Shown here: positions 22,782-36,795 of the stretch, piece after piece | Layout: every line of letters starts with the position of its first letter | Position numbering within the stretch: the stretch's first letter is position 1 | Assembly: GCA_019843655.1 (NCBI GenBank) | Contig: JACDQD010000006.1 | Location: forward strand, 23,764,246-23,828,245 | Length of the DNA stretch: 64,000 nt | Direction of reading: 5' to 3' | DNA from: Lethocerus indicus | Lineage: Eukaryota > Arthropoda > Insecta > Hemiptera > Belostomatidae | Position numbers and translations under genes: made by a program | The notes under the pieces: model-generated | What the model saw: only the letters and a program-made list of their open reading frames with translations | Databases searched by the model: none | What the model was told of the DNA's origin: nothing

Positions 22782-25700
22782 GACTGTCGATTTACCACCA
22801 CAACCCCCGTCGTTCGTGCAGCTAAATTGTTCCATAACATTCAACCGGTCTCAAGAGGAAAGCAAATATTTGATTAACTCTGTTACCCATTGTCAAGCAT
22901 CTGTATGCAGCTTGGTCAAGATGTAGGTCACTGACATACAACACAGTTCAACTTCCGTATTTACTAAAACATCAATTACCGGAATGCTTAATTGCGATAA
23001 ATTGGTTTTGTTAAAGTATTGTGTCAGATTCTCTAATGAGTTAACGTTTTTCAGACAGAACTGGTAACATTCGTCACAATATTTGCTCTACCTCACACCA
23101 ACGTATGATTTCTAACAAAGATAGAGTATGTGAAAACAGCCTGAATATTTGAAAAAAAAAATTATTTGAATAGCCAGTTCGGCAATACACACAACCAGCT
23201 CTTTAGCCATGAATAAAGGTTTGCAATGCTTTCAAACATGTTATTCTTTTAGTGGCTATCCAACAATTAAATGCGTTCAATGAATTAAATATAAATAAAT
23301 GTTTTATATTACAAAATCAATATGAAATGATCTTCTGTTAATCTTATAATTAAGAAACTTAAAATATTTCATAGAGCATAAGAGAAATACGGGAAGAAAT
23401 GATTAGAGGGAAATGATTGTCTCACAACATTTTGTTTGAAGCTCAGCACTGTATAATTATGCGAGTAATTGTGATAAGAAAGTGCCTATTCAAGAGTAAC
23501 CATGCCAGTGTTTAAGTTCGGTTTGTTGGGCGAGTTCAAGAAGCCATAATTCCCGGATAAACTTCCTAATGCAGCTCGCCTCCCTTCCCCCTTATCCGTT
23601 TAAATATCTGCTTAGCGTCGTTTTAAAGTACTCTTCCCCCCATGTCAAACAGACATTTATCATTGGAAAAGGATTTCGAGCCGGCTATTAGGCGGGCAGC
23701 CAACAACAAGAAAACCTTTTAAGATCCCGCTCAGCTGGGGAACCAGGGCCCGGGACCGGCTTATTTGACCACTCCCCCAACCAGCCCCACCCCCATCCCC
23801 ATAGTGTTTCTCCGACCTACCGCCAACACAAATTTAGACAAATGTAATACAACAACCGCTCTCAACCAATTTACCAGAAAGTTGATACCCAGGTAAAATG
23901 TTCGGGCGCCGCGAAAATAATGTTGTCGGACTGAGGGCCGTTAAGTACATTTAAATAACATAATTTAAAATGTGAAAAATCTTTCTGAACGTGATATATA
24001 TTTAATCTATGAATGGATCATAGTGATAAATTAGTGATAATTAAATTATCCCTCGAGTAATATTATGTTGCAAGTTTATTTCCAAGTACAATATTTTTTT
24101 AGTGTATTCTCTTATCTGGTGGGCACGAATGAAAATTTAGTTAAAATACTACCTGGCGCCTGTTCTACGTTAATTTATCTCACTTCATTGTGGGCTTATT
24201 CTTGCCGTCGGTTTCTCCCTGCGAATTTTCTTTTCCCAAGCACACACTATCCGTGTCCTGCCACTTCGAGGCGACCTAGTTGTCTACTGGTGGTGAGATA
24301 AACCTCGCAGAGGGAAAACCTTAATCCACTCGTTAGGAGATAGCGTACCGCTGGCGAATAAGCTTTCTGCGAAATGTTTGAGCGCTGTCGTAGTAGTGTC
24401 TCGGGATAATGATATTGAAACCGCAAAATTAAAAAAAACAGTACACAAATAAATAAATGGTAAAATAGATGTTTACCCCTAACTCTAGATATGCAGTGTT
24501 GATTAGTTCGCTCACAGTTTCGTTAAGACTAATGTTAGACAGCTGTAGGATTAACCATTTCGCCCGACGTACGATATTATTGCAATTACTGAAATATCTC
24601 TCGTTTTATTGCCAGTACTAATTAATTGAATCCTGAGGCAATACCCGAGCGAGACAGGTTCCAAAGCGTTAACAGGTTGCGACTGGGGACTTAATGCAGT
24701 ATGACGTTAGCGATAAACCCCAGCCGAGGGAGGCGAGGACAGCCTTGGAGCTCTGTCTCCAAGTTTAAACCGAAGCGTCGGGCAAACCCGATGACTGGGC
24801 CGCCCACTCAAACTCCTCGCAGGCCCAAGTCCCAGACCAGAATCAATCCACCACCGCCCCCCCAATAACCCAATTGTGCGGATGTCGACCGACGAATGGA
24901 GATACCGAGAACCAACAGAGATATTCGGGTATTATTGATCCATATATTATCTAAAACTATATCTAATGAATATGAACTTATTTAAAAACAACTTGCCGAT
25001 ATAGCATCCTGTCGGCGCTCTTATTGTAAACCTCGATAGACCCACGCAGATAGGCAGGATCGAAATTGCTAAGCACACGCTAGTCACAGCAATTTGTAAC
25101 GGGGCAAATCATCACTGTTTCTGTATGCAGGCCCACGACTGCAGCTTCAAAGGCGGTCGCGTATAAGCGGATAATGGTGCTAATCTGCGACCGATAATTA
25201 TCTCCTCGAGAACTGGATTATTTCAGAATAGATGATAACCGTTTGTTTTCAGAATCTCCGGATAGCTCTCCTGTACATGTCGCGTATCTCCTTACACGTT
25301 TTGGGAGGAATCAAAGCATGAGCCAATTATTGTTCAGAAGTTAATGATGCAGTATTGAAAGCGAAACTTACATACGCGACGCCAAAACGTAATTACGAAC
25401 TAAAAAACAATCAGTAGATAGACGGAGGGCCGTGCAATAATATTGTTCTTTCGGAAAAAAGCGGAATTGTGAGTAAAGAACAAAAAATAAACACATTACA
25501 TGACATCCAAATTCAGATATCGACCGGTTGTTCAAAATTCAAGTTTAATTGGTTTTGAAGGGTCCGGACCGAGGCAAGTTTTTAAATCCCCTTCATTCTA
25601 TTATTTTTTTTTAAACCCGTCCGTTATTTGCTATAACCCGAAGGGTAAATCAGTTTGTTCGACAGGAGAGGAAAAAATGTGGCTAATTCAATAAGGGAGG

Positions 25701-28700
25701 CTGTTAGCGCTTAAGGGGACGGAAGGGAGGTGGGGGAAGGAGGGAAGGCTGCGTTAATCAAATTTATGCAAGCTCTCCTCTCAGTTTGGTTAAGTCGGTG
25801 GAGGCCAACCCGAGGTGGTTTACCACGGTGCCCCTCCCCCCGTCTCTTCCCTATTTACTTGGCCGGGCTAAATAAATATAATGGCACCGCCGGGCTCCCG
25901 ATCGATGTTATACCAAAATAAATGCCATGTCCCAGTCCTCTCCGCCCAAGACCCACAGCGCACCGCTCGCAGTTCGAGTTTCAAACGCTGTTTATTTATT
26001 TCAATAGAATATATGTTACAGTGCGTTGGGTAAAACTCAAAAATTGACACGACCGCGCTACTAAAATACCAACGAACTTGTCCCAAAGTGTTGGCACACC
26101 AAAGCGAAGACCTTGATTATTCGTAAAATTTATCTCAGTTCCTAAAATTTATCTCGAAAGATTACAAAACAGTGTTTCATCCTCACTATAGGATACAAAG
26201 TTTGGAGAAGAATAATTCGTCATATTGTATATTACTATAACGAAATTTTGTGGAATGAAAAACGTAAGGTTCCCGTTTGGAGGTTCACTAGGGTTTGGAA
26301 TATCATCACCCTTACAAAATTATGTTTCCACTCACTGATTAGGTCCCATTTTAGACCGGTATACATTATAATTTAAATATTTTATTGAAATATTAAATAT
26401 TTAAATATAATTCAAATATAATTATAATTTTCGTAACTTTGTATCGAGTAATTTCGAGTTATTCATTGCGATAATTCATAAATTATCGAGGAAAAATACT
26501 AAATATAATAGTTTTCTATATATTCCGTAAATTCTGTATGTCCAATTGGAAAGGATCAAAAAAATAATTTTTTTTACAGCGATTTTCTTAACCTATCTTT
26601 GGCATCATTACTATTATAACTGCGGGTGTATTTAATTTTCGAATTAAATATATTGTACCAATTTCTTTTTAGTATTCAAGAGAATTGCAAACATTACACA
26701 ACGGGACTGAAAACTTTAAACTCTTTTTATAAATAAATTTTTTAGACACTGCAGACACAGTGCTTTATCTCAGCTCTCTTCCAACCACCCTCAAACTCTC
26801 CGGGCGTTACCTAATCTCGAACCCTTACCCTAGCAGAAACAAACACACACACACACACGCGGTAACACACACCTACTCTCGGCCGGCAGATAACCCTAAG
26901 GACCCCGCCAAGCACTGTATATAAGGTTTTGTGACTATAATAAAAAGACAAGGGGTCCGTAAAAGGAAACGACGGTTTTTGGCTGGCCCCGGTTGTCGTA
27001 TTGCGGCCGTTCAGTTTGGCCGGCGGATCCCGGAAGATAACGTATTAAGTTTATGACCTAGATTAACTACCGTTGCTACGGCAATAGTGGTCCAAAAGAC
27101 AAAAAGATATACCCGTTCTTTTATTTCGCTATATTCGCAAAAAATGGTCATTAGATTTGACTAGGAATGTTTCCAAGACCCAGATTTGATACAGTATTTG
27201 ATCAGTATTGATTATACTTTATTCCTGCATATTTTTTTATTAATTTGCGTTATTATTGAATTAATTCTTCAATTCAAAGCAATATTTGAAGTGTATTTAT
27301 ATCACATTTAACTAATAACCACTGAAAAGAACATTTCAGAAATTTTCACCAACTGAAACCGACGTGAACGTGCTGAACTATGTGATTCTACCAAGATATC
27401 CAACATTGCTCGCATACAGAGATTCCAATAAAAAGTCCTTCAGCCGATTCTTAATGGGGCTGGAATGTCAGTCGACGACGTCATGAAATCCCGGTTCCTC
27501 AACTTCCCGTCCTATTACTCGTCCTAATTTTCTCCTCGAATTTCTCTCCCTTAGGCGGGTATCCAGGACGAGAGGATTTAACATTAGGTATCGAGCAGAA
27601 AAAGTTTCACCACCGGGAGATTCCTCTTAACGAGATAATCATGCAAGTAGATAAATTTATTGTCATTGTGTATTCCGTGACTGGAAGTTGATTTTGCAAT
27701 AAAATAAAAGACAAAATCAATAGATTTGACAAGAATATTTTTCAAAAATAATTATACCATAGTCATAGCGAACGGAAGAATGTTTCCTGCACGTCAATAA
27801 ACCACAAAATAATATATTTTACAAATATGAGAGGCGGCTTGATTTTTGAAAAAAGTATAACCGTACCTTCTAAAGTTCTAAATGCACTTTAATGCGGTGG
27901 AGGGAAGCAGTGATGAACTGAGTAAGAAGAGCTAAAAGGGTTCAAAGGGCCTAATCTGCCCCTTGACGTGCAGCAGTCTGGCAAAAATCCCCTTGTCAAG
28001 ACATCATAACTGTCTGGAGTTTCTTATTTCCCACTGGAATTTTTCGCCTTACCGCCCCAACTCTTTGTTCTTGCCCCTTCATATTTTTCTCCTTTCCCTC
28101 CACCTTCATCACGCCTCCTTTTTACTATGTTACAGTTATACTCGGAATTAATAACCTTTTCACTAATAAAATGGAAACTGGTACTACACCTGTCCATTCA
28201 AAAAATATTCAATAAGTTAAAAATTATTCTGTCTTCTGAAATATCAACTTTAGGGTTCACTAAACACAGTCTAAGACCTTTAGATCACACCTCTCAAATG
28301 TTACAAATTTATTTTTCATGCAATTAGGTAAAATAATATGTGAATTGATTAGTAACGTAATTGAATTATCAGCGTGACACAAAACGATAGAAATATTAAA
28401 AGTACCGAAATAAACGGACATGGTTTTACTCGGAATAGAGGGAAAAGCTCCTTAACGAAAATTTGTAAGATGGAACCAATCGCAGTCTGAGCCGCTAAAG
28501 GGGTAGTTACGAGAATGGCCTAGAAAATGAAATTTAAAAATTCACTCTTGAAAAGAAATCTCTCGAAAATTAAAATGATGTGTTTTTGTGTGTTTACATG
28601 TACAATGAGGGGTGAATTAACATTCAAATTTAAAAAATTATCCACGGTCTCGGTAAACAATATATTTATTTCAGCACAATTATTCGCATAATTATACTCC

Positions 28701-31700
28701 TTACCTTAAATAACGCATTTATACATTATATAATAATTTATTTATTATTAATTATATTATATTATACGTAGCTTAGCACATGTTATTGGAATGGCTTCAA
28801 TGCAATACTTGTACTGTATACATTATAATATCGTATTATCATTCAAATTTTTACAACTCGAAGATACTAAAACAATTTATGTAGTCAGACATATAACCAG
28901 AAACTTTGTACTTTTAAAACAACAGAAGATGTTGAAGTGTTGAATATTCAATGTTGTATACTTGATATTCACTTTTTATAAGTTAGTTCAAATTGTCTGT
29001 ACTCCTTTCCAATTTCTCGAAATAAATAATTATTTTACAGTTAACGAAATCAGAAGCGCAGTACATTAGCAATGTTATATTGTGCAGACCTAGGTTTACG
29101 ATGTGCATTTTTTCAATCACACCTAATTATGGAATAATTAGGACATTAATTAATCACACAATGAATTAACATAACACAGTTTGTTCCGAGACGGTACGAA
29201 CCAATGATTATTAAAGGCAGTATTTAGTATCCGAGGCTTTATTTATTTAAAGATCAATAATTTCTAAACATAAAATACAATATTTCATATTTTAAACGTC
29301 AATTTAAAAATCATTTCACGACAAATATCATAACGAAAAATAAAGTTGTGGAATTTATATAAATTCCATTTTCAGGAGCATTTTCATATGGTCCTTTCCA
29401 TATTATCAAGGGATCGTGGAAAGTTATTTGCAAATCGAATAATCAATACTTTGTAAAATAAGAATGTTCTAAGCCCCGTATCGTTTCAGCGATGAAAATC
29501 CTGATTTTTCCATCAGCAACACACATTAGAATTCATGAAAGCAGGCGTCAAATCCGTCTGATCGATAACTCGAGGGTGACTGGCGTGGTCAGGCTAAGCC
29601 GAAACATATGTCTCGCGTTTTTTTGTAAACGGGGTTTGTAACGGGGATATTTAAAATAATAATAATGAGATGAAGAAAATACCGAAGGGGCAACAAAACT
29701 TTTGAACTCAAAATCAATCCGAACTAGAATAATTCAGATGAGAAGAATGAGAGTGATATGTATAACTATTGAAAATTAACTATAAGAAAATAGTTGCTAC
29801 ATACTTGAATATGAAGATCTCCTAATTGAGGATTTCTTTGAAAAGCGATACCACCGGCGTTGTCCCGCTCGGTGAGGATGGTTTATGGTATAAATCCGAC
29901 CGACGGTGAAGTGGCAGCGAATCCGAAGCCGCTGAGAATTTAAGTAGCCCCCAGCGTGCTGCCAGGATCTGGAATAATAGAGGTTCATTGCAACAGGTGA
30001 TGCCACCTGTTGAACAATAAATTGAAGTCCTTAACAGTTACAAACTAGGTTCGCCGAACTGGCTAGGAAAACGAGTGTAACTAGGTGAACCGACAGCGCT
30101 GTCAGTACATCTCGATGGATTTAATCGAGAGGAATTAAATTTTATTGCTTCAGCAGTAAGGTGTTACTGCGACTGGTCACCGGGTGCACTTCAATACACT
30201 TTACCGTTTTATGTATTTAATTTTTATTACATAATGACCGTTAACTCTTTAATTATTATCTCATTATCTATATAAGTTGGTAGGTTTATTTCGCTTAGAT
30301 AGCTATGTTACATAGATATGTTACATGGTCCATATGGCCCATATGAATTCACTTATCACGAAAATATCCTGTGACAATATTACAATATTCAATTAAGCCA
30401 ATAATATTGCGATCGTTGCAATCAATTTGGGGCAATTCAACCGGGAAGCTTGTGGTGGCGTTATCACTCACATCATTCACTAATACGGAATAAATTCTGC
30501 GATCAGCAATTGCACATGCACCCTGCACAATAACTATGAAATACAGTTACAAAGACGTGATGGTAAATATAAACGTTTGCATAAATTAAATTAATATACA
30601 GCCGAGATGTGATAACAGAATATTTGTAAAAAAAGTTTCACCTAACTTTTTGTGACCCCAATTTCCCCTTCGGGCAATTACAATTATCGGTGGAGCAAGC
30701 TACTGAATAAAAGATAATGAATGCAATCAATTTTGAGGATGACTGTTTTTCAAACTCTGGAAAAGTAATTGCAGCGCTCGATTAATATTTCATTACGCCC
30801 GGTAACTTGTTTAAGTTACCGTTAATGCCCGGCAATAAATCAATAACCAAATGTTGTCTATGAAGAGTGCGTCGGGATGAGTTAGCAGCATCGCCAAATT
30901 TCCAACCGTAAGTGTATGGAAATGAAAATAATTCAGTACGTTTTAATACAATTTTCTCAACAATCATGTTCTATATTTTCAATGGAAGTTCGTAGATGAA
31001 GGTTGGTGTACTCCTAAATCACTATTTATTACAATTATTATGGAATGACCAAAATATTGTTTCAACGAATATTTTTATAAACTATAATAACGCCTGCATA
31101 AAAATATGTTACAATTTACATATTTTTAACAATGTCATGTGTGTATAGCTCTCGATGCTAAAAAGACCGTAAACATCAATTTTTAGTACTGAAATTAATA
31201 CCAGTAACGATCGCACATAAGAGACAGGGGAAACACGTTAACATGAGATTAAAAACAGTATAGAAATAGTAACCTAACAGAATATAATTAACTTAAGAAA
31301 TAATCAGTAATTATTGCTAAAGAAATGAGTTGACTGGAACATTTTGTTGTCCAAGTATAGCCCGACTGACCTTATTCGAGGATCGTATCAACTTATTATC
31401 GGACTATTCAACGTAAAATATGTCAAATTAATTCAGTCTTTGAGGTAGCAATCAAATTCGGAACTCTTTCGAATTCGTAATTCCCCTTCAATCGCTCATT
31501 ATACACGAACCTACTCTCATTATAGACGGGCGTCCGACCACTCGATACACTTTTAATGCGGCCGGAAATTTAAAATTTAAAATTAGCAGTTGGGGCGTCG
31601 CCCTTTAATTGGGGATGAAAGAGAAGAACGGAAGCCCGACGAGACGACAGAGAAGGGCCAAACGTTACGTAAGCACAATCGGAATTAATCAACTTTACAC

Positions 31701-32908
31701 GGGAGGGTGGCAGGTGGCGGGGGGGGGGGCGGTTGCAGTCGGCGTTACATAAAGGATCCTTTGCTGCTCCTGTTGATGAAGGAAAATCGATGAGCTGATC
31801 AGAGGCCACGATGTGGGTATCGACAAGAATGCGGAGTGTAGCACAAGGCTAACGCGCCAGGGGAGGTATATATTTTCAATTTTGTGTTTACAGGACTTCG
31901 TTAAATAACAGGGTAGTAAAAAGAGGGTGTAAAAACGGGGAATAGTATTATTATTTGTGACTATGGCCAGGAGTTGAACCATAGTGAAAAAAATGATTTA
32001 TGCCCTTTTAAATTACTCTTAATTTAAACATTAATTACTTACATTTTCAACAAATATTTATCTATCCACCCACTAATGTACTGCGAAGTGTAATTCTATT
32101 ACATCCGAGACAATTTATTCCTTAACGCAATTTAGGAGCCTTGGCACAAATGAATTTTATTGCCACCGGACCTTGCAAAAGAAAACCTTTCACCAGTAGT
32201 TTGATCTATGAGTTTCGCCCCTCCAAAAGGGAAATCAATTTTGAACACATTCCAGGGTCTCCCTTTTGTGGCCTCACTTCTGAAGAAGTTGAAAGACTTT
32301 GTTTTTTCCTTTCTCTTTTCATTTCTTTGTACGAGGTCGATCCGTTCTAAATAATCAGTAACTCAATGTCCGATTAAAGTCCGTGACACTTATACAAACG
32401 ATATTATTCTGCGGGTGAATGAAAGTACATCGTTTTCCTTAACTCGAAAGTTAAATTTCATGAGCCCAAAATTTCGTTAATTTAAATGAATAAAGTACGA
32501 TGACCACTGTAACGCACACCTTAATTTGGTATGGCTTCTCTGGTGGCTTTTAAGATACACCAATAAGACCAATGACATGTGATAGGGTAAGCATTCATTA
32601 AAAAGTATTCATTGGAGAATGTTAAACAGGTTCTCCTTTTGTCGACCGTAATATTTTTTCTGTTGTAGTTTCGCCAAAGCAGAACAGGCCGATCCCGGTA
32701 TAGTAATTAGATATAATAATAATCAAGCATTTTAAAGATGATATACTTTTTTGAAGCTTTTTTATTCATGGCCAAGAGTTTCATTTGGTCAGTGAATAGC
32801 GTATGATGGTGATAACGAAACCTATAATCGATGCGGCCTAGTATTTTAGTTGTTGACAGCGTTCAGAGAACATAAGACTAATGATATTTTTGTATGGTAT
32901 ATTTTTAT

Positions 32909-32992
32909 TAAGCGCATCTGGGTATATAAGTGTAATTGAGGGCCTCATTAAAGTAATGTACTTGCCTGTATGAACAGGCTCAGATGCGCTTA
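32909..32992. repeat. Hairpin with 12-bp perfect inverted ends
   Basis: TAAGCGCATCTG (32909-32920) is matched by CAGATGCGCTTA (32981-32992), with 60 bp between. Partial complementarity continues inside (AAGTGTAATTGAGG against CCTCATTAAAGTAATGTACTT). It may be a tiny inverted-repeat element, a structured RNA precursor or chance. No target-site duplication is obvious. Confidence 0.6.
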
Positions 32993-33550
32993 GTCAACAA
33001 ATTACTAAGTAATGGATCACTAATTTCCCGCTTAATATTGTAGATGGAACTTGTTTTTGCAGTGGTGGGTAATAGGTCGGTAATCTTTCCATGAACGAAA
33101 ATAGACCAATTTTATTATGCATATGAAGTACTTCAAGAATTCACGATAAGTTGATGGTGTAAGTACAAGACTGTTTCTAATCTTATTTGTTGGCTTAGAA
33201 ATAGAACGAGTTACCTTCATACACTAACAGTTTGATTCTGACTTACATTTACGAATTCTAATTTTTCTCACAGTTTTATTTTGCCCGCAAAATAAATAAT
33301 AATAATTCAACCTACTTTAAACACCAATTTGAAAAAATGCAACCATTTTTAATCAAAAATTATATAACATTATGAAAGAGTGGAATTTACAAACTCGATA
33401 AAAGGACAGCCCGATTTCGGGAGTATAGGCAATACTGCAAAGCGCAATTGTATTGCTGGTTTAGCCTACCCCTGGTACAAAGAAATTCAGAAATTCTTCG
33501 ACTCACTTTGTTTATCTTGTTAATGGATTTTTTCGATTGGAACTAAGTTC

Positions 33551-33551
33551 A

Positions 33552-33594
<43 letters not shown>
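33551..33594. repeat. (TA)n microsatellite
   Basis: About 40 bp of alternating TA with one interruption (TATGTATA). Confidence 0.95.
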
Positions 33595-33596
<2 letters not shown>

Positions 33597-33854
33597 CGGG
33601 TTTATCCACACACATTTATATTTTATTTGGAATTCTGTAACGATGAACAATTCCGTCCTTGGGGCTTACGGGAAGATTAAATCGCAAGATTTGTTTGCCT
33701 ACCTGTAATAACCTGTTGAAACAAGAAATAATCCGGATAGAAAAGTACAAATACCACATACGTTAAGCCAGTGTAAACCAAAAAATAAGATTTATTATCA
33801 GATCTTAAAATTATAATGTAAAGTTGTATTTTTTAATACAACTTATCTCGCCAT

Positions 33855-33931
33855 GTTCTGTTTCCTTTTGCTCATTTGGTCCTATGTTTGGCAGGATTCG
33901 ATTTCTCGCCATCGACGGTAGTAATCCGTCA
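33855..33931 (-). repeat. Copy 5 of dispersed hammerhead-like repeat
   Basis: The plus strand reads TCTGTTTCCTTTTGCTCATT then TGGTCC, then GGATTCGATTTCTCGCCATC, then GGTAGTAATCCGTCAGG. It aligns along its whole length with the best copy at 38061-38140. CGCCATC is intact, but ACCGG is degraded to GCAGG and the GAAA complement to TTCG. Confidence 0.5.
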
Positions 33932-36040
33932 GGAAATTACAGAGACGCCTATGCCAGTCTGTTGCTAATGGGATTTGTAGACCGTTACTGCTGAACAGTA
34001 TCTGTGCGTGTAACGGGCCAGATGCGAACCTCACCAACCGTAACAGTGATACTTCTAACTAACTCCGGTGCTCCTTATTCGTTCACAAACAAAGCCTATT
34101 ATAGGAATATAAAATCTATTATTAGAGGGGTCATTATTAAAAAAAAATATTCAGGACTGCAATATCACAGTATCCTGTGATACTGAAAACATTTCACGCT
34201 TTCGCGGCATCTTATCCCCATCTTTTTATTTCATCCACTTCCCACCCGTCAACCACCTAGAACATCCCTGGAGATTAAGTTAGTCCCAGTCTCTGTACCA
34301 CCAGCAATTCTGGTGTACCTGCTGCTCCTAAAACTGGGCGCTTTAACCCTCTGCTATTGCAGTCACACCTTCATGGTTTGAGCTGAATTTGGGCAAGAAA
34401 ATAATTAAACAAATTTGGTGTAATTCCTTTCAATCACGATGTTCTTACCATTCAGTTTGCTATTTATTTTGTCGTCATAAATCTGTATTATTCCAATATA
34501 ACGTCTGTCTATTTTCTTCCGTTGAATGCCATTAACGGGAACACAATTAATAAATTTAATGCTCCGAATTATATAATTTTACTACTAAAGCACGTTTTTA
34601 AATAAGGTGAAATAAAATCGTTAATTAATGTTTAATTAATCATTAATAAAGCCTTAATGATACGTACGATCGCAGGAAACGCCATTTGAGTATTGGCAAC
34701 CGACCATCCTCGCTCGGTGAGGAATTGCAGGATGAATATCGGGTGTAAATATTTATATTATGTTTATGTTGTATTAAAATTAGATTAACGATTATGAAAG
34801 CCAATTAACTGTTGGATATGATTTCTGCCATATTCGGCATTAGGTCCTGCACCGAGATCCCTGAACCCAGGAATTGGGATTTGGGTGGGGACAATGGGCG
34901 GCGTGCGCTCTGGCCACCGGCAATCTGCCGGATCATCGCTCCCATAATGAATGATTTTCCAATTGAACTCCAATCGTTTAGAGTGGATCGAGTCAAAAGG
35001 TTATGGGTTGATTCGGGTTTATATCTGCGGGTGTGGTTACTTGGGTAACCGGCTACGTCATCTGGCCCTCTCCGACCGGGTCGATATCACTGTGTGGCGC
35101 CTGCGCCCTCATCCCTACACCCCGCCGAATCTCATCCAGAACATAACCTATAACCTACCGGCGGTTATTTATTTTGTTTTCCCCTCACTCCGTCGACGCC
35201 GCAATTAGCCTACTGTGAAAATCGTCCGATAGGCGGTAAGTCCGAGTATCGTTGAAAATCAGTTAATGACCCTAACAGTCGTGTTCCGTCTCCGATTTGG
35301 GATAGGACGTAGATGCTACGCTATCGTCGTGTCCTCTCGAGTAGACTGTCCTTAACCCGTAACAGGAACAAATGCTACTAGAATTCATAGCGCGGGAACT
35401 TATCAGGAAAACTGTTAGATGCCACAAACGTTATTATCAGCTTTTAATACAGCCGCCTCAATTTTTTTCACTAATCGCATGTTGCTTTACAGGTTTTTGT
35501 GTTACGGCGTAGGCGAAATGAGTCCGATGGAATGAAAGCATGGTGCCGTTGCACGATTTCACCCTGGACGTGTTAGTGACGCTCCTCGTTTCTTCACGCT
35601 TTATTTTGACGGCAGGTAAACAAACGACCGTATCGATTTTCACGATATTGGCTCAAAATTCATTCCCATAATTAAAAAAATACCCACAACACTACTGTTC
35701 CATTAGTCTACCAATACCAATAGCTAGTATACGCAGTCAGCGGCGGTCCTGACAATTGGACGCCGGCTCCTGGATGATGGTTCGCTGATGGTTGGCCCTC
35801 ATGCGCACTTGACGCCCCATTCCGCGACTCACTCTAAATGGGGGTATTAGCATATTGGGGTGGGACTATATTCTCGAGGGTAATGCGAGCGGTAAAGTGG
35901 GGCACTGTAAAATGGGCCGAGGGTACCGGGACAGCTCCTTTAAAGTTGTTAAATTACGAGCGCGGTAAAGCGGCCCCGCGTCTTTCCAACCGTCAAAAGC
36001 CAATCGAATTCATTTTATATTTTCCCATTTGTAAATGCAG
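33932..36040. other. Non-coding upstream region of the Ly6-type gene
   Basis: No exon was recognised. A signal-peptide exon for the gene at 36041 must lie upstream, ending in phase 1, but I could not find it. GC-richer sequence at 34840-35210 has overlapping frames on both strands with no recognisable domain. Confidence 0.45.
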
Positions 36041-36210
36041 GTGAACTTACTAATAAGGAGCATCGGACTCACGGAGCGCTCGTGCCGAAAAATGACCTGT
36101 CCTGCTATCAGTGTGACTCCATGGAAGACGGCGAGAAATGCAGCAATTTACAAATCGGAAACAAGTCTGCTCTGATCAGAAAGTGTCTCGGTGACAAACG
36201 GATATGCATC
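36041..36210 (+). CDS. Ly6/uPAR-type (three-finger) protein, internal exon
   Basis: This exon encodes the N-terminal half of a small extracellular domain: DLSCYQCDSMEDGEKCSN, then RKCLGDKRICI. The paired CxxC after a short leader is the typical opening of Ly6/uPAR three-finger domains, which insects use in small GPI-anchored proteins acting at cell junctions, on ion channels and in sorting. A 3' splice site (TTTGTAAATGCAG) precedes 36041. The frame is open from there, so the exon starts with two bases completing a split codon (phase 1 intron upstream). A GTG at 36082 is not the start. The exon ends at ATC before the donor GTAAGT at 36211, phase 0. No signal peptide is encoded here; it should be on an upstream exon not found. 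Which family member this is, I cannot say. Confidence 0.82.
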
Positions 36211-36347
36211 GTAAGTACACATTTGAATTCGATTGTATCCTTACAACTCTATCGGTCGCATAAAGCGATTTCGATAAAAATGTCATTCTAATTGTACGTT
36301 TAGAGCTTCTAATGTTTTTTTATGTTTCGAATGCGATCCTTTTACAG
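36211..36347 (+). other. 137-bp intron of the Ly6-type gene
   Basis: It opens with GTAAGTAC and closes with a pyrimidine-rich tract and TTTTACAG. It sits in phase 0 between an isoleucine and a valine codon. The short length and strong sites make the join convincing. Confidence 0.85.
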
Positions 36348-36608
36348 GTGAAACAATATTCCTACACGACGAGCACAGAAAACGCACCTTCCGAACAGAA
36401 GATGTGGTCCCTGAGAAGGAACTGCACTTCCAGATGCGAGGCCGGTTGTATAGTGATCGGCGAGCGGACCAAACTGTACGCCTGCACCGCCTGCTGTTCC
36501 TCCAACGCCTGCAACGATGGCAACGGAACGGCCAACAAAATACATTCATCGCCCATCACTCTATTCCTGATAACGTCGTATTTCTTCGTTTCATTTTCCA
36601 TTAGATAG
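36348..36608 (+). CDS. Ly6/uPAR-type protein, terminal exon
   Basis: It continues the domain from VKQYSYTTSTENA to NCTSRCEAGCIVIG, then YACTACCSSNACND. The last part matches the family signature CC, four residues, CN. It then ends with a hydrophobic tail (SPITLFLITSYFFVSFSIR) and a TAG stop. A Ser/Asn-rich spacer followed by a C-terminal hydrophobic segment with almost no cytoplasmic residues is the pattern of a GPI-anchor signal. The two exons together show twelve cysteines, more than the usual eight to ten. NCT and NGT are possible N-glycosylation sites. The out-of-frame minus-strand frames here are shadows. Identification is at family level only. Confidence 0.85.
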   Translation: MKQYSYTTSTENAPSEQKMWSLRRNCTSRCEAGCIVIGERTKLYACTACCSSNACNDGNGTANKIHSSPITLFLITSYFFVSFSIR

Positions 36609-36773
36609 CGGGCGGTTTCCGCACTGTAATTAGGCAAACCCAGTAAATGTCTAATAGTGTATACCCTACTATTGTACAACTGTTTTTTGGAATCCTCGTA
36701 TTTTTTGTACCCTCCTATTGTAAACCTTACCAATTCTCGGAATGTGTCTTATATATATGAAGATTATAATTGA

Positions 36774-36795
36774 AATAAAAATGTTGAGCAATAAA
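36774..36795 (+). terminator. Poly(A) signals of the Ly6-type gene
   Basis: AATAAA occurs at 36774-36779 and again at 36790-36795, about 170 bp after the stop codon, which fits the end of the transcript. Confidence 0.6.

Larger units (their letters stand above)
21810..33854. other. Non-coding stretch, no gene recognised
   Basis: I found no exon that I can support. Contents seen: a loose direct repeat at 22587-22613/22754-22781, a short CA run near 26841, a possible weak sense copy of the dispersed repeat near 29560-29614 (AAGCCGAAAC then TGTCT), a 12-bp inverted repeat hairpin at 32909-32992 and a TA array at 33551-33594. Confidence 0.5.

Noticed and set aside
24210..24320. Imperfect inverted repeat (GGTTTCTCCCTGCGAA against TCGCAGAGGGAAAACC)
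   Set aside because: Only about 16 of 20 positions pair, with indels. It could be chance in this amount of sequence.
29545..29614. Possible sense-strand copy of the dispersed repeat (AAGCCGAAAC, then TGTCTCGC)
   Set aside because: GCCGAAAC and GTCT fit, but the CTGANGA side cannot be aligned with confidence. Kept only as a hint.
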